This document shows, piece by piece, positions 51,545 to 60,772 of a DNA stretch of 64,000 bases. Below the pieces are notes generated by a model. The model saw only the letters and a list, made by a program, of their open reading frames with translations, searched no databases and was not told the DNA's origin. The DNA comes from Lysobacter sp. Root916 (lineage in GTDB: Bacteria; Pseudomonadota; Gammaproteobacteria; Xanthomonadales; Xanthomonadaceae), in contig NZ_LMJF01000001.1 of the NCBI RefSeq assembly GCF_001429785.1, forward strand, positions 695,734-759,733. The letters are read 5' to 3'. Every line of letters begins with the position of its first letter. Position 1 is the stretch's first letter. The position numbers and the translations under genes are program-made.

Positions 51545-52213
51545 ATGAACCCGCCCCGTCATCCCGGCGCGCGCAGCGCCGGTCGCCGCCGTCTAGCGCG
51601 GCCTTCGCGCCGGGCCGAAGCGCGCGCCCAGCGACTGATGCCGGGCGAACTGGCCTGGTACGCGACCGGACGCTTTTACCTGGACAACGACAACCGCCTG
51701 GCCGACTTCGGCTATTTCCTGCATCTGTCCGGCATCGACGCGCCGCTGTTCGACGGCGCGCAAAGCGACACCACCGCGCATTTCACTTTCGCCGCGCGCC
51801 CCTTCGAAGCCGGCAGCGTGGTCAACGGCGCCTTGAGCCTGGGGCTGGACCCGGTCGGCGAGTTCTCGGTGTACCTGCAACGCGAGCCGGCGGCGAGCTT
51901 CGACGACCCAGCCTCGTTCGCCCTGGGCGAATGCATCGCGACGCTGCGCAGGACCGGGCTGGTCGTGGGCACCACCGTGGAGCAGGGCATCGGCCCGGCG
52001 CAGACGCCGTTGTTGGCGTCGAACGTGTTCTCGGCCTGGTTGCTGGAAAGCCGCGCCTTCGAGTTCGGCGGGCGCCGCTACGATCTGGCCCAGATCCTGG
52101 GCGCCGGCGTGACCCAGTTCGGCACCGCCGCCGCGACTTCGGCACCGGTGCCGGTCGGCTACAAGCTGGCGGTGCCGTTCACCGGCTCGGCCCTGGCTTT
52201 GGGACCGAAGTAG
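51545..52213 (+). CDS. Hypothetical protein
   Basis: 222 residues from ATG 51545; a downstream ATG at 51638 (MPGELAWYATG) is possible and would remove an Arg-rich N-terminus. No signal peptide in the longer form. The body (RFYLDNDNRLADFGYFLHLSGI, TTAHFTFAARPFEAG, VGEFSVYLQREPA) looks like a soluble beta-sandwich. Not recognised. Confidence 0.65.
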   Translation: MNPPRHPGARSAGRRRLARPSRRAEARAQRLMPGELAWYATGRFYLDNDNRLADFGYFLHLSGIDAPLFDGAQSDTTAHFTFAARPFEAGSVVNGALSLGLDPVGEFSVYLQREPAASFDDPASFALGECIATLRRTGLVVGTTVEQGIGPAQTPLLASNVFSAWLLESRAFEFGGRRYDLAQILGAGVTQFGTAAATSAPVPVGYKLAVPFTGSALALGPK

Positions 52214-52330
52214 CCTCGGCCGGCGACGCCCGCTTCATGTCCTGATTGCCGCGCGGAGCGCGTTGGTGATCGATGGCGCCGGGAACGGCGCGACGCGGGC
52301 TGTCGGCCCGCCATCACAGGGAGTGAGGCC

Positions 52331-52702
52331 ATGAAGAAGGCGTTCGGGCTGTTGTTGATAGCGCTGCTGGGCCTGCTCGGTTACTGGTTCTGGCGCGGGT
52401 CCGCATCGCGGCCCGAGCCTTCGCCGGCTTCGGTATCGACGTCGGTCATCGCGGGCGCGGACGGCGCCAGTGCGCCCTTGGCGCCAGGCTGGCCGCAGGG
52501 CGACGCGCTGCGGGTGGCGCTGAAGCCCGATCCCGGCGCAGTGTCGCTAAGCAAGGCTTTGTACCGCGACGGCGATGAGGTGTTGGAGCAGCGTTGGCCC
52601 GACGGCAGCAGCGAGCGTTGGTGGCATCCGCCGTCCGCGCCCTCGCGCTACATCGGCCGCGACGGTCGCGAGACGGTGGCCGGCGCCGGAGGGGCGCCAT
52701 GA
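52331..52702 (+). CDS. Small membrane-anchored protein
   Basis: 123 residues. N-terminal anchor MKKAFGLLLIALLGLLGYWF, Ser/Pro/Ala linker, then a compact part (ALYRDGDEVLEQRWPDGSSERWW). The stop overlaps the start of the vWD-domain protein by 4 bases (ATGA), so the two are an operon and possibly partners. Unknown family. Confidence 0.72.
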   Translation: MKKAFGLLLIALLGLLGYWFWRGSASRPEPSPASVSTSVIAGADGASAPLAPGWPQGDALRVALKPDPGAVSLSKALYRDGDEVLEQRWPDGSSERWWHPPSAPSRYIGRDGRETVAGAGGAP

Positions 52703-54894
52703 GCGCGGGGGCGAGCGCCATGCGCACCTTGCTGCTGGCGGTGCTGGCGTTGGCCTGCGTGCCTGCCTATGCACAGGTGCAATGCCCATCGCCGCGCGCG
52801 GCCGGCGACAAGCTGCGCAAGATCAACGAAGGTTTCACCCAGAACATCACCGAGCCGTTGGTCCGCAACAACGTGGGCGGTCTAGGGCCGGTGCTATGGA
52901 CCTACATCGCCGGTCAGGCGCGCGCGGAAGGTCTGGGCGGCAAAGTCGACGAGGCTGGCAATCACACGGTTAAGGCCAGCAAGAACGTGTGGAACGTGCA
53001 GTTCGATCATAAGGAGGGCTGCAAGGAGTCCACCGTCGTCAACTGCAAGTCCGCCAACAAGGACAAACCCTTGGCGGTGTCCAAGAAGAAGGCGCTGGAG
53101 TCGCCTTTGGTCACGCCGTGCTGGATCGAGAACGGCCAGTCCATGCAGATGGTGAAGGTCTGCTTTCCCTCCTATCCCAGCCTGAAGGATGCCGCTAGTG
53201 GGTACCTTGCGTTCCGGCCTTCCTATACCGACCAGCTCAAGGCCATGGCTCAATCGAGCGCGCCGCGCATCGACGAGTTCCTCCAGCATCTGGGGGCGAC
53301 CGGCTGGTCCTCGCGCATGCGCGCCGACCCGGACAAATACAAGAAGGAAACCCGCGACAACATCGACGAAGCCCTGCGCGGCATCGCCGAACGCCGCGAC
53401 ACCACCGAGCGCGAACTGGCGCAGAACCAGCAGGCGATCGCGGCCTGGTGCGGGGAGGCCAACGGCGCCGACGACCCGGCCCGGCGCGAGGCCCTGAAAC
53501 AGCAACAGGACGCCCTGCTGGAACGGGTAGCGCTGTACGACCAGGTCTGTCTGCGGCCCTCGGCCAACGGCAGCGCCACGCCCGCGCCCACGCGCAACCC
53601 CGCGATCGACGAATGCCGCAAGCCGACCGCCGCGGCCCCCGCGACGCCGCCGACCGTGCCGGCTTCGACGGGCGGCCCCGATGGGCATGGCAGCAAGCAC
53701 GGCGGTGGCGCGGTCGGCGAGCCGCATTACATCGTCCCCAGCGGCGCGGTGTTCAGTACCCAGCGCGCGGGTGAGTTCTGGTTGCTGCGCAGCACGCGCG
53801 GCGTCCAGATCCAGGTGCGCCAGGAGCCCTGGCACGGCAGCGACTCGGTGGCCGCGGTCACCGCGGTGGCGATACGCGCCGGCGCGCGCCGCGTCGGCGT
53901 CTATGCCGACGGCGTGCGCGTGGACGGCCGACCGCTGCAATGGCAGGGCGCGTTCGTCCAGCAGGATCTGGGCGACGGCCATGCGCTGGGCGTGTGGGGT
54001 GCGTCGACTCGGCCGGAGGTGATCGCGCTGATGTGGGCCGACGGCAGCAGCCTGCGCGTGGTTCATCACGGCAGTTGGCTGGACCTCGACTACCAGCTGA
54101 TGCGCGGCGTCGATACCGCCGGGGACGCGGGGCTGATCGGGCGCGCCGACGACGACCCCAGTCATGATTTCGTGCCGCGTTCCGGGGTCGCGCTTTCGCA
54201 GCCCGACACGGCCGGCATCGACGGCTTCGTGCAGAGTTGGCGCATCGGCACCGACGAGTCGCTGTTCGATTACGCACCCGGCCGCAACGCGGCCAGCTAC
54301 GACCTGCGCGACTTCCCGCGCACGCCCGCGGCGCCGACGGCCGCCGCGCTGGCGCAGGCACGCGAGGCCTGCGCCGCCGCCGGGGTGGCCGCGCTACTGC
54401 TGGACGCCTGCGCCTTCGATCTGGCGGTTACCGGCGAGCGCGGTTTCCTGAGTTCGCATCAACTGGGTTCGCGGGCGCTGGGCCGGATCGCCAAACCCGA
54501 GGCGGCGGCCGCACGCGAGACCGGGCCGAGCGTGTTCTTCGAGGCGCGATGGACGCCGGACATGGATCGGGCCGAGGCGCTGGCGAACGGCAACACCCGC
54601 AACGTGGCGGTAGCGGCCGGACAACGCACCACGTATCTGATCGACATCGTCAAGCCCGATGTCGGCGACCTGTTCGTGCTGTCGCATCAGATGACCTGCA
54701 TCGGCGACCCCTACGACGGAGAGTCCCCGGGCTATCAACTGTTCGATGCCCGCGGCCGCGCCTTGTCCAAGGCCCTGGCGATCTGCTCGGACCTGTACTC
54801 GGGGCCGATACGCCCGGGCAAGTACTACCTGGTGCTGGTCGGCGCCGCGTCCGGCGCCCCGGTCGAGGTGAAGTTCGAAGCCTTCCACCACTGA
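52699..54894 (+). CDS. Secreted von Willebrand type D domain protein
   Basis: 731 residues from ATG 52699. Signal peptide to YAQVQ. The N-terminal ~310 residues are Cys-containing and end in a coiled coil (NIDEALRGIAERRDTTEREL). From ~339, GEPHYIVPSGAVFSTQRAGEFWLLRST is the vWD start (GDPH-x-x-T-F-D-G type, here GEPHY), continuing to SWRIGTDESLFDYAPG, with the C8-like Cys pair (EACAAAGVAALLLDACAFDLAVTG). A beta-sandwich C-terminal domain (~605-731) has GYQLFDARGRAL and YYLVLVGA. vWD proteins are extracellular adhesion or matrix proteins; bacterial ones are uncommon but known. Confidence 0.78.
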   Translation: MSAGASAMRTLLLAVLALACVPAYAQVQCPSPRAAGDKLRKINEGFTQNITEPLVRNNVGGLGPVLWTYIAGQARAEGLGGKVDEAGNHTVKASKNVWNVQFDHKEGCKESTVVNCKSANKDKPLAVSKKKALESPLVTPCWIENGQSMQMVKVCFPSYPSLKDAASGYLAFRPSYTDQLKAMAQSSAPRIDEFLQHLGATGWSSRMRADPDKYKKETRDNIDEALRGIAERRDTTERELAQNQQAIAAWCGEANGADDPARREALKQQQDALLERVALYDQVCLRPSANGSATPAPTRNPAIDECRKPTAAAPATPPTVPASTGGPDGHGSKHGGGAVGEPHYIVPSGAVFSTQRAGEFWLLRSTRGVQIQVRQEPWHGSDSVAAVTAVAIRAGARRVGVYADGVRVDGRPLQWQGAFVQQDLGDGHALGVWGASTRPEVIALMWADGSSLRVVHHGSWLDLDYQLMRGVDTAGDAGLIGRADDDPSHDFVPRSGVALSQPDTAGIDGFVQSWRIGTDESLFDYAPGRNAASYDLRDFPRTPAAPTAAALAQAREACAAAGVAALLLDACAFDLAVTGERGFLSSHQLGSRALGRIAKPEAAAARETGPSVFFEARWTPDMDRAEALANGNTRNVAVAAGQRTTYLIDIVKPDVGDLFVLSHQMTCIGDPYDGESPGYQLFDARGRALSKALAICSDLYSGPIRPGKYYLVLVGAASGAPVEVKFEAFHH

Positions 54895-54906
54895 CGGCGG
54901 TGGCCG

Positions 54907-55107
54907 TCAGCGCCGCGTTTGTTCGGCGGTGCAGCGCGGGCAGGCCTGGGCCGGTGCGTAATGGCGCTGCGCGATGTGCAAGGCATCGCGCGCCTGCGCG
55001 AACTCGCCCAGGTGGATCCGATACAAGGGCAGGCGCGGGCAGCCCAGCGCATGCACTTCGTAGGTGCCGTTGGGCTGCGGCGTCCGGTTGAGGTAGTAGC
55101 TGGGCAT
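54907..55107 (-). CDS. Small Cys-containing protein
   Basis: 66 residues from ATG 55107. PSYYLNRTPQPNGTYEVHALGCPRLP, LGEFAQARDALHIAQRHY and CPRCTAEQ match a small family common in proteobacteria (MPxYYxNxxxQxxGxHEVHxxxCxxLP...CxxC). One Cys near 29 plus the CPRC pair suggests zinc binding. Convergent with the vWD gene (12-base gap). Confidence 0.82.
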   Translation of the reverse strand: MPSYYLNRTPQPNGTYEVHALGCPRLPLYRIHLGEFAQARDALHIAQRHYAPAQACPRCTAEQTRR

Positions 55108-55200
55108 GCGGGCGGCGGCGCGGATTCGACCGCCTACTGTGCGAGGCATGCGTCTCGCCGGCTGCGACGGCGCGATCGAGGGGGCAGGTGTGAGTGTTGA

Positions 55201-55235
55201 GAAGTGAGAAGTGAGAAGTGAGAAGTGAGCAGTGA
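55201..55235. repeat. Heptanucleotide tandem repeat
   Basis: Four copies of GAAGTGA (55201-55228) followed by GCAGTGA (55229-55235), between two minus-strand genes. Not CRISPR: there are no spacers. Slippage could change copy number; no reading frame depends on it. Confidence 0.85.
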
Positions 55236-55306
55236 GCAGGCAAAGAGGCTGTACTCACTTCCCAACGCTCACTCCTGCTTCACTGGATATGCTGCGGCGA
55301 CGCGGC

Positions 55307-55630
55307 TCAGTCGCCACCGCCTCCACCGTCTCCGCCGCCGCCATCCCCGCCGCAGTCGCTGCCGCCGCTGTCGGCGTCGTTGGCGCTGCAGTCGCGATTG
55401 TCGTCGTTGCTGTTGCTGGACGAGTTCCAGTCGCTGCTGGAACTGTTGCTCCAGCTGCTGCCGCCGTCGTAGCCCGAGCCGGTGTCCGCGGCAAGGGGGG
55501 CGTTGCGCCGAGCGCTGTTGACGACCAGCACGCCCACGATCAGCACCGCCACGCCGATCAGCCAATGACTGGCCAGGGCGAGCAGGGCGCCTGCGACGAT
55601 CGCCACGAATCCCACGAGCATCCGCTGCAT
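55307..55630 (-). CDS. Small membrane protein with Ser/Asn/Gly-rich tail
   Basis: 107 residues from ATG 55630, with GGAGGGGAG six bases upstream. Two hydrophobic segments (MLVGFVAIVAGALLALAS, LIGVAVLIVGVLVV) and a low-complexity tail of SSSSDWNSSSNSNDD type ending in a poly-Gly/Asp run. The C-terminal run resembles other bacterial proteins annotated only as glycine-rich. Unknown function. Confidence 0.65.
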   Translation of the reverse strand: MQRMLVGFVAIVAGALLALASHWLIGVAVLIVGVLVVNSARRNAPLAADTGSGYDGGSSWSNSSSSDWNSSSNSNDDNRDCSANDADSGGSDCGGDGGGGDGGGGGD

Positions 55631-56010
55631 CGGTGTCTCCCCTCCGATCCGGCACGGGCCGCGGGCGCGCCGCGGTTGCGCGCATTGTCCATGGTTTTGC
55701 GTCGCCGGCGGTACCGGCCGACGGGGTTTTTCGGCCCTGCGGCGGGGCGGCGGGCCGGTCCCGAATCGGGCCGCCAGGCGACTCGGCCGCCTCGGCACCC
55801 AGCGCTGGGTCGCGCCGTCGCGGCAGCGCGGTGCGGCGCCGCCGCAACGACTCGGCGCAAGGCCATCGCGAGGGATAGGCAGGACCCCGCCGCGGTTCTA
55901 TGCTGACGCTGCGGGCGCAGCCAGTGGTCGCGACGGCGCCCGCATCCCCCAATCCCTTCCACTGTCGCGCGCCGCGGTCGCTGCGCCTCGCGACGCTATA
56001 CGAGTACTCG
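55631..56010. other. 380-base divergent intergenic region
   Basis: Between the small membrane protein (-) and the acyltransferase (+). Open frames here have no ribosome site and no recognisable product. It should hold both promoters; I see no clear hexamers. Confidence 0.45.
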
Positions 56011-57153
56011 ATGGGTCGCCTTCCCGGTCTGGATCTGCTGCGCGCCATCGCCATCGTCTGGGTGATGCTGTTCCATTCCTATCTGGTCGGCGGATTGGGC
56101 GAGTTCTGGCAGGCGGGGGTCACGCATGGCTGGATGGGCGTGGACCTGTTCTTCGTGCTCAGCGGTTATCTGATCGGCGGCCAGTTGCTCAAGCCCTTGA
56201 GTCAGGGCCAACCGTTCCGCCCCGGCGACTTCTACCTGCGTCGCGCGTTCCGCGTGCTGCCCGCGTTCCTGGCGGTGCTGGCGCTGTACTTCACCGTACC
56301 GGGCTTCCGCGAGGCTCCGGGCATCCAGCCGTTGTGGCAGTTCCTCACTTTCACCTTGAACCTGCTGATCGATTACCAGCACAACAAGGCCTTCTCGCAC
56401 GCGTGGTCGTTGTGCGTGGAGGAGCATTTCTACCTGGTGTTCCCCTGGCTGGCCTGGTGGATGACGCGGCGCCCCTCGACGGCCAAGTTCCTGAGCGTCT
56501 GCGCCGCGGTCCTGATCGCCGGGCTGGCGCTACGCGGCTACGTCTGGGTGTACGAAATGGCCCCGGTGCGCGGCCTGGAGACCGCCGAACGCAGCTTCGG
56601 CCAACGCTTCGTCGAGGACATCTACTACCCGACCTGGATGCGCCTGGACGGCCTGCTCTGCGGCGTGGTGCTGGCCAGCATCCAGGTCTCTCGCCCGCAG
56701 CTGTGGGCTGGTCTGCAGCGCCGCGCCAACTTGCTGCTGATCGCCGGCCTGGCCGTGGTCGCCGTGGCGATCGCTTTGTTCAACGAGCGCACCGCCTTGC
56801 TGCCGACCGTGATCGGCTACCCGCTGCTGTCGATCGGCCTGGCCTTGCTGGTCGCCGCCGGCGCCAGCACCAGCGGCTGGCTCGGCCGCTGGCGCGTGCC
56901 CGGCGCGGGCTGGATCGCGCTGACCTCGTTCAGCCTGTACCTGATCCACAAGCCGGTGTTCCACCTGGTGGAGACCCATTTGGGCGCGCAGTTGGAGGGG
57001 AAGGGGGTGCTGGCGTTTGCGGTGTACGCGGTAGCGACCTTGGCGGCCGGCGCCTTGCTGCATTACGCGGTCGAGCGGCCGTTTCTGCAGTTGCGGGCGC
57101 GTTGGTTGCGGCGCGAGGCGCGCGCTCCGGCCGCGATCGCTCCTGCCGGCTGA
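56011..57153 (+). CDS. Acyltransferase-3 family membrane protein (OafA/YrhL-like)
   Basis: 380 residues from ATG 56011. LPGLDLLRAIAIVWVMLFHSYLV carries the R-x10-H motif; VDLFFVLSGYLIGGQL, YLRRAFRVLPAF and SHAWSLCVEEHFYL are the other hallmarks. About ten transmembrane helices. Transfers acyl groups to surface polysaccharide or small molecules at the inner membrane. A 37-residue upstream extension of the frame is possible but unlikely. Confidence 0.93.
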   Translation: MGRLPGLDLLRAIAIVWVMLFHSYLVGGLGEFWQAGVTHGWMGVDLFFVLSGYLIGGQLLKPLSQGQPFRPGDFYLRRAFRVLPAFLAVLALYFTVPGFREAPGIQPLWQFLTFTLNLLIDYQHNKAFSHAWSLCVEEHFYLVFPWLAWWMTRRPSTAKFLSVCAAVLIAGLALRGYVWVYEMAPVRGLETAERSFGQRFVEDIYYPTWMRLDGLLCGVVLASIQVSRPQLWAGLQRRANLLLIAGLAVVAVAIALFNERTALLPTVIGYPLLSIGLALLVAAGASTSGWLGRWRVPGAGWIALTSFSLYLIHKPVFHLVETHLGAQLEGKGVLAFAVYAVATLAAGALLHYAVERPFLQLRARWLRREARAPAAIAPAG

Positions 57154-57236
57154 GCCGGGCCCTGGGCTATGCTTCGATGAGGGGTGGTAGCGGATATACG
57201 CGTGGATAGGGGGCGCCCGTTGGGGCGTGGGTAGCG

Positions 57237-59786
57237 ATGGCGAAACTGGCGGATGGCCGCGGCAGCGGTCGGGTGAAGACGCACGGCCCGCGGCGGGCAT
57301 GGAAGTGGGGCGCGTGCTGGCTGGCGGCCCTGCTGTTGATGTCGCTGGCGCTGGACGCCACGGCGATGCGCAAGATCGATCCGGGCGAAGCGCCCAAGCT
57401 GGCGCCGGGCGAGGGCCTGCTGGTGCTGGTGGTGGATACCAGCGTTTACGTCAGCAGCGTGCACGTGCGCGAGGCCGGGCATGGCCCGACCGAGGGTGTG
57501 CTCAACCGCATGGAAGGGGGCCGCAACCTGCAGTTGTACGCGCTGAAGGCGGGCGAGTACGAGTGGGCCGAGGTCAATCTCTATGGCGGCGACTATCACG
57601 CGCGCTACTCGATCACCGATCCGGAATACCGCTTCAGGGTCGAAGCCGGAAAACTTAACTACGGCGGCGATCTGGTGCTGCGCGCGACCGGCTTTCTGCG
57701 CATCTTCATGCACGTCTCGAACCGCTCCTTGCCGGTGATCGACTGGCTGGAAGCTCAGCATCCGGCCGTTTACGCGCAGCATGGCCTGTCCTTCGTCGGG
57801 CGCTATCCGGACCCGTTCCCCGCTTTGTATCGGAGTGCGCGCGCATCCAATTCCGAAGCGCCGGCCAAGCTCAACGTCGGCCGCGAGCCGCCCAAGCCCG
57901 GGACGCTGCCGATTCCGGTCGAACAGATGTGGAAACCCGGCCGTGTGGTCGATGTCGCGCTCAATCCCGGCGGCGACCTGTTGGCCGAGGTGGTGCGCGA
58001 AGGCGAGGACCGTTACGGGCTGGAGTTGATCGACCTGGTCGCCGGTAGCGTGCAACGCCTCACCACCCGCAAGGAGGCCATCGACTCGCTGGCGTGGGAC
58101 AGCGATCGCATCCTGCTGGCCGGCAATGGCAGCGGCAACTACACCGTGGCCCGGATCGGCGAGTCCAAGGATGGAAAGCGCGCCGCGCAAGTGCTGGCAT
58201 TGGAAGGCAAGGGCGCCATAGTCGATCTGCTGCCCGACGAGCCCGGCGCGATCCTGTTCGAAGGCTACGACAGCCGTGGCACCCTGGTGGTGCATCGCAT
58301 CGACTTGACCGTCGGCGATCGAGACATCCGCAGTTTCTCCACTGCCGCTTCGCGCGACCGGCTCAACAAAGGCATGAGCAACGACCTGGGCTGGTACGCA
58401 GACGGGCAGGGCCGGCTGCGCGCGGCGATCGTCAAGCGCGATGAGCGCATGGTGCTGCTGCACGGCATCGCCGGGCAGTATCAGGAAGTGCTGGAGCTGG
58501 GCAAGGAGGGTGGGTTCCAGCCCTTGGCGCTATCCTTCGACGGCGACCTGATCTATGGGCTCAGCGACGAGGGCCGCGATCAGCGCGACCTGGTGGTGTT
58601 CGATCCAGCCACGAAGAAGATCGAGCGCACCTTGTTCAGCAAACCGGGCGTGGACGTGGCGGCGCCGGTGCTGGATCGCCGGCGCGAGCCGGTGGCGGCG
58701 CGCTACTACCAATCGGGCCGTCTGGTCACCGAGTACTTCGACGAGAAGGACCGCGCGCTGGGCGCGACCCTGCAGGCGGCATACCCCGGCCGCACCGTCG
58801 CCGTGATCGACCGCAGCCTGGATGGCAAGCAGCTGATTCTGTGGGTGGACGGCAGCGATCGCCCGCCGCAGATCTACCACATGGACGTCGCCGCCAAGCG
58901 TGCCTCATTGATCGATGAAGTGATGCCTTGGCTGGCGGAGAAGCGCTTCGCGCCCGCGAAGGTGCTGTCGGTGAAGGGCAGCGATGGGCTCACGATCGAA
59001 GCCTTCCTGACCTTGCCCGAGGCGCCTGGCAAGCGGCCGATGGTGGTTTTGCCGCACGGCGGCCCGGTCGGGGTCGGCGACCGCCTGCATTTCGATCGCC
59101 AAGTGCAGTACCTGGCGTCGCTGGGCTATGCGGTGTTGCAGGTGAACTTCCGCGGCTCCGACGGCTATGGCAAGGCCTTTCGCGAGGCCGGCCACCGCAA
59201 CTACGGAAAGATGATCGAAGACGACATCGACGCGGCCGTGCGCAGCGCGATCGCGTCCTACCCCATCGACGGGACCCGGATGTGCATGGTCGGCGCCAGT
59301 TACGGCGGCTATTCGGGCCTGGTGTCGGCCATGCGCTGGCCTGGGCGTTTCCGTTGCGTGGTGTCGATCTCCGGCGTCAGCGATCGCGCCTTGTTCTTCA
59401 CCGCCAGCGACAGCGCGCGCTCGGCCAAGACCCGCGCCTTGATGGAGCGCATCATTGGCGACCCGAACAAGGACCTGGCCGAGATGGAAGCGACCTCGCC
59501 ACTGTACAACCTGGACAAGCTGCAGCTGCCGATCATGCTGGTCCACGGCCGCGAGGACCTGCGCGTGGATTTCGAGCACACCCGTCGCCTGGTGCGCATG
59601 CTCAATCTCAAGGGGCGCCAGCCGGTGGTGCTGGCGTTCCCGAACGAGGGCCACAGCTTCGATCAGCCTTTGGCGTTGGAGATCACCTGGTCGGGCATCG
59701 CGGGCTTTTTGCGCGAGCATCTGGACGGCGCCGCGGCGCCCAAGACGGATCCCGCCGGCACCGCTCCCGCTGCGGCGACGCAATGA
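57237..59786 (+). CDS. S9 (prolyl oligopeptidase) family peptidase with extra N-terminal domain
   Basis: 849 residues, longer than the usual ~650-700. A signal peptide (ALDATAM) is followed by ~200 residues of beta-rich sequence (PGEGLLVLVVDTSVYVSSV, QLYALKAGEYEWAEVNL, LRIFMHVSNRSLPVIDWL) that recalls DUF2846-type periplasmic domains. Then a beta-propeller (~230-560) and the peptidase domain: PMVVLPHGGPVGVGD, VGASYGGYSGL (Ser ~687), HGREDLRVDF and NEGHSFDQP. Acts outside the cytoplasm on peptides. The N-terminal fusion is unusual. Confidence 0.92.
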   Translation: MAKLADGRGSGRVKTHGPRRAWKWGACWLAALLLMSLALDATAMRKIDPGEAPKLAPGEGLLVLVVDTSVYVSSVHVREAGHGPTEGVLNRMEGGRNLQLYALKAGEYEWAEVNLYGGDYHARYSITDPEYRFRVEAGKLNYGGDLVLRATGFLRIFMHVSNRSLPVIDWLEAQHPAVYAQHGLSFVGRYPDPFPALYRSARASNSEAPAKLNVGREPPKPGTLPIPVEQMWKPGRVVDVALNPGGDLLAEVVREGEDRYGLELIDLVAGSVQRLTTRKEAIDSLAWDSDRILLAGNGSGNYTVARIGESKDGKRAAQVLALEGKGAIVDLLPDEPGAILFEGYDSRGTLVVHRIDLTVGDRDIRSFSTAASRDRLNKGMSNDLGWYADGQGRLRAAIVKRDERMVLLHGIAGQYQEVLELGKEGGFQPLALSFDGDLIYGLSDEGRDQRDLVVFDPATKKIERTLFSKPGVDVAAPVLDRRREPVAARYYQSGRLVTEYFDEKDRALGATLQAAYPGRTVAVIDRSLDGKQLILWVDGSDRPPQIYHMDVAAKRASLIDEVMPWLAEKRFAPAKVLSVKGSDGLTIEAFLTLPEAPGKRPMVVLPHGGPVGVGDRLHFDRQVQYLASLGYAVLQVNFRGSDGYGKAFREAGHRNYGKMIEDDIDAAVRSAIASYPIDGTRMCMVGASYGGYSGLVSAMRWPGRFRCVVSISGVSDRALFFTASDSARSAKTRALMERIIGDPNKDLAEMEATSPLYNLDKLQLPIMLVHGREDLRVDFEHTRRLVRMLNLKGRQPVVLAFPNEGHSFDQPLALEITWSGIAGFLREHLDGAAAPKTDPAGTAPAAATQ

Positions 59787-59903
59787 GGCCGCAACCCGTG
59801 CGCATGGCGCGGCGCATGCCTGTCGCCGGGCGGGTGCGTCGATAATCGCGCGATCCGCTCTCGTGCCTGTCGCCGAGGCCGATCAATCTCAACGGGGCAC
59901 TGC

Positions 59904-60764
59904 ATGCACACGCTTTTGAAGATGATGACGACTGGTTGCTTGGCGGTCTGTGTCTGCGCCTCCGCGCTGGCTGCGGAACCGGCCGTCGTCGCCGAGCCCG
60001 TGCCCGCGCACGAGAGCTTCACCATGGACACCTCGGTGCCGAAGGAAACGCGGCGCATCAACGTCTATACGCCGCCGGGTTACGACGCGGCCAGGGGGGC
60101 GCGCTATCCGGTGCTGTACATGCTCGACGGCGGCTTGCAGGAGGATTTTCCGCATGTGGCCAGTAGTGTCGATGCGGCGATCCGGGCCGGGGAGATGCGG
60201 CCGGTGCTGGTGGTCGGCATCGAGAACACCCAGCGGCGGCGCGACATGACCGGTCCGACGGCGTTCGCCGAGGATCGCAAGATCGCGTCGGTGGTGGGCG
60301 GCTCGGCGCAGTTTCGTGCCTACATCGCCGCCGAGCTGATGCCGTTGATCCGCAAGCGCTATCGGACAGGCGATGAGACCGGCATCATCGGCGAGTCGCT
60401 GGCGGGGTTGTTCGTGGTCGAGACTTTCTTCAAGCAGCCCAAACTGTTCGATGTTTATATCGCGATCAGTCCCAGCCTGTGGTGGAACCAGGATGCGTTG
60501 GTGCAGGCCGCGGAGCCGCGTTTGAAGGCGGGCGGGTTCGGGCGACGGACCTTGCTGTTGTCGTCGGCCAACGAAGACAACATCGCGCCGCAGACCGCGC
60601 GCCTGGCCGATGCGCTGCGCGCGGTCGCGCCCAAGGGACTGACCTGGCGCTACGATCCGCGGCCCGACCTGCAGCACAGCACCATCTACCGTGCCCTGTC
60701 GCCGCAGTTGCTGCGCGATGCGTTTCCGCCCGAGACTGGCGCGGGCTCGCGGCAGGCGAAGTGA
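59904..60764 (+). CDS. Secreted esterase-D-like alpha/beta hydrolase
   Basis: 286 residues. Signal peptide ending ALAAE. INVYTPPGYDAARGARYPVLYMLDGG, then GIIGESLAGLFVVETFF with nucleophile Ser in GESLAG, and a final DLQHSTIY (His). This is the enterochelin-esterase/antigen-85 type (PF00756). It overlaps no gene, but the downstream secreted protein begins 9 bases after its stop, so an operon is likely. Confidence 0.9.
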   Translation: MHTLLKMMTTGCLAVCVCASALAAEPAVVAEPVPAHESFTMDTSVPKETRRINVYTPPGYDAARGARYPVLYMLDGGLQEDFPHVASSVDAAIRAGEMRPVLVVGIENTQRRRDMTGPTAFAEDRKIASVVGGSAQFRAYIAAELMPLIRKRYRTGDETGIIGESLAGLFVVETFFKQPKLFDVYIAISPSLWWNQDALVQAAEPRLKAGGFGRRTLLLSSANEDNIAPQTARLADALRAVAPKGLTWRYDPRPDLQHSTIYRALSPQLLRDAFPPETGAGSRQAK

Positions 60765-60772
60765 GGAACGGG

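Noticed and set aside
55201-55235. Short regular repeats as a possible CRISPR array
   Set aside because: Seven-base units in direct contact without spacers; no cas genes in the window.
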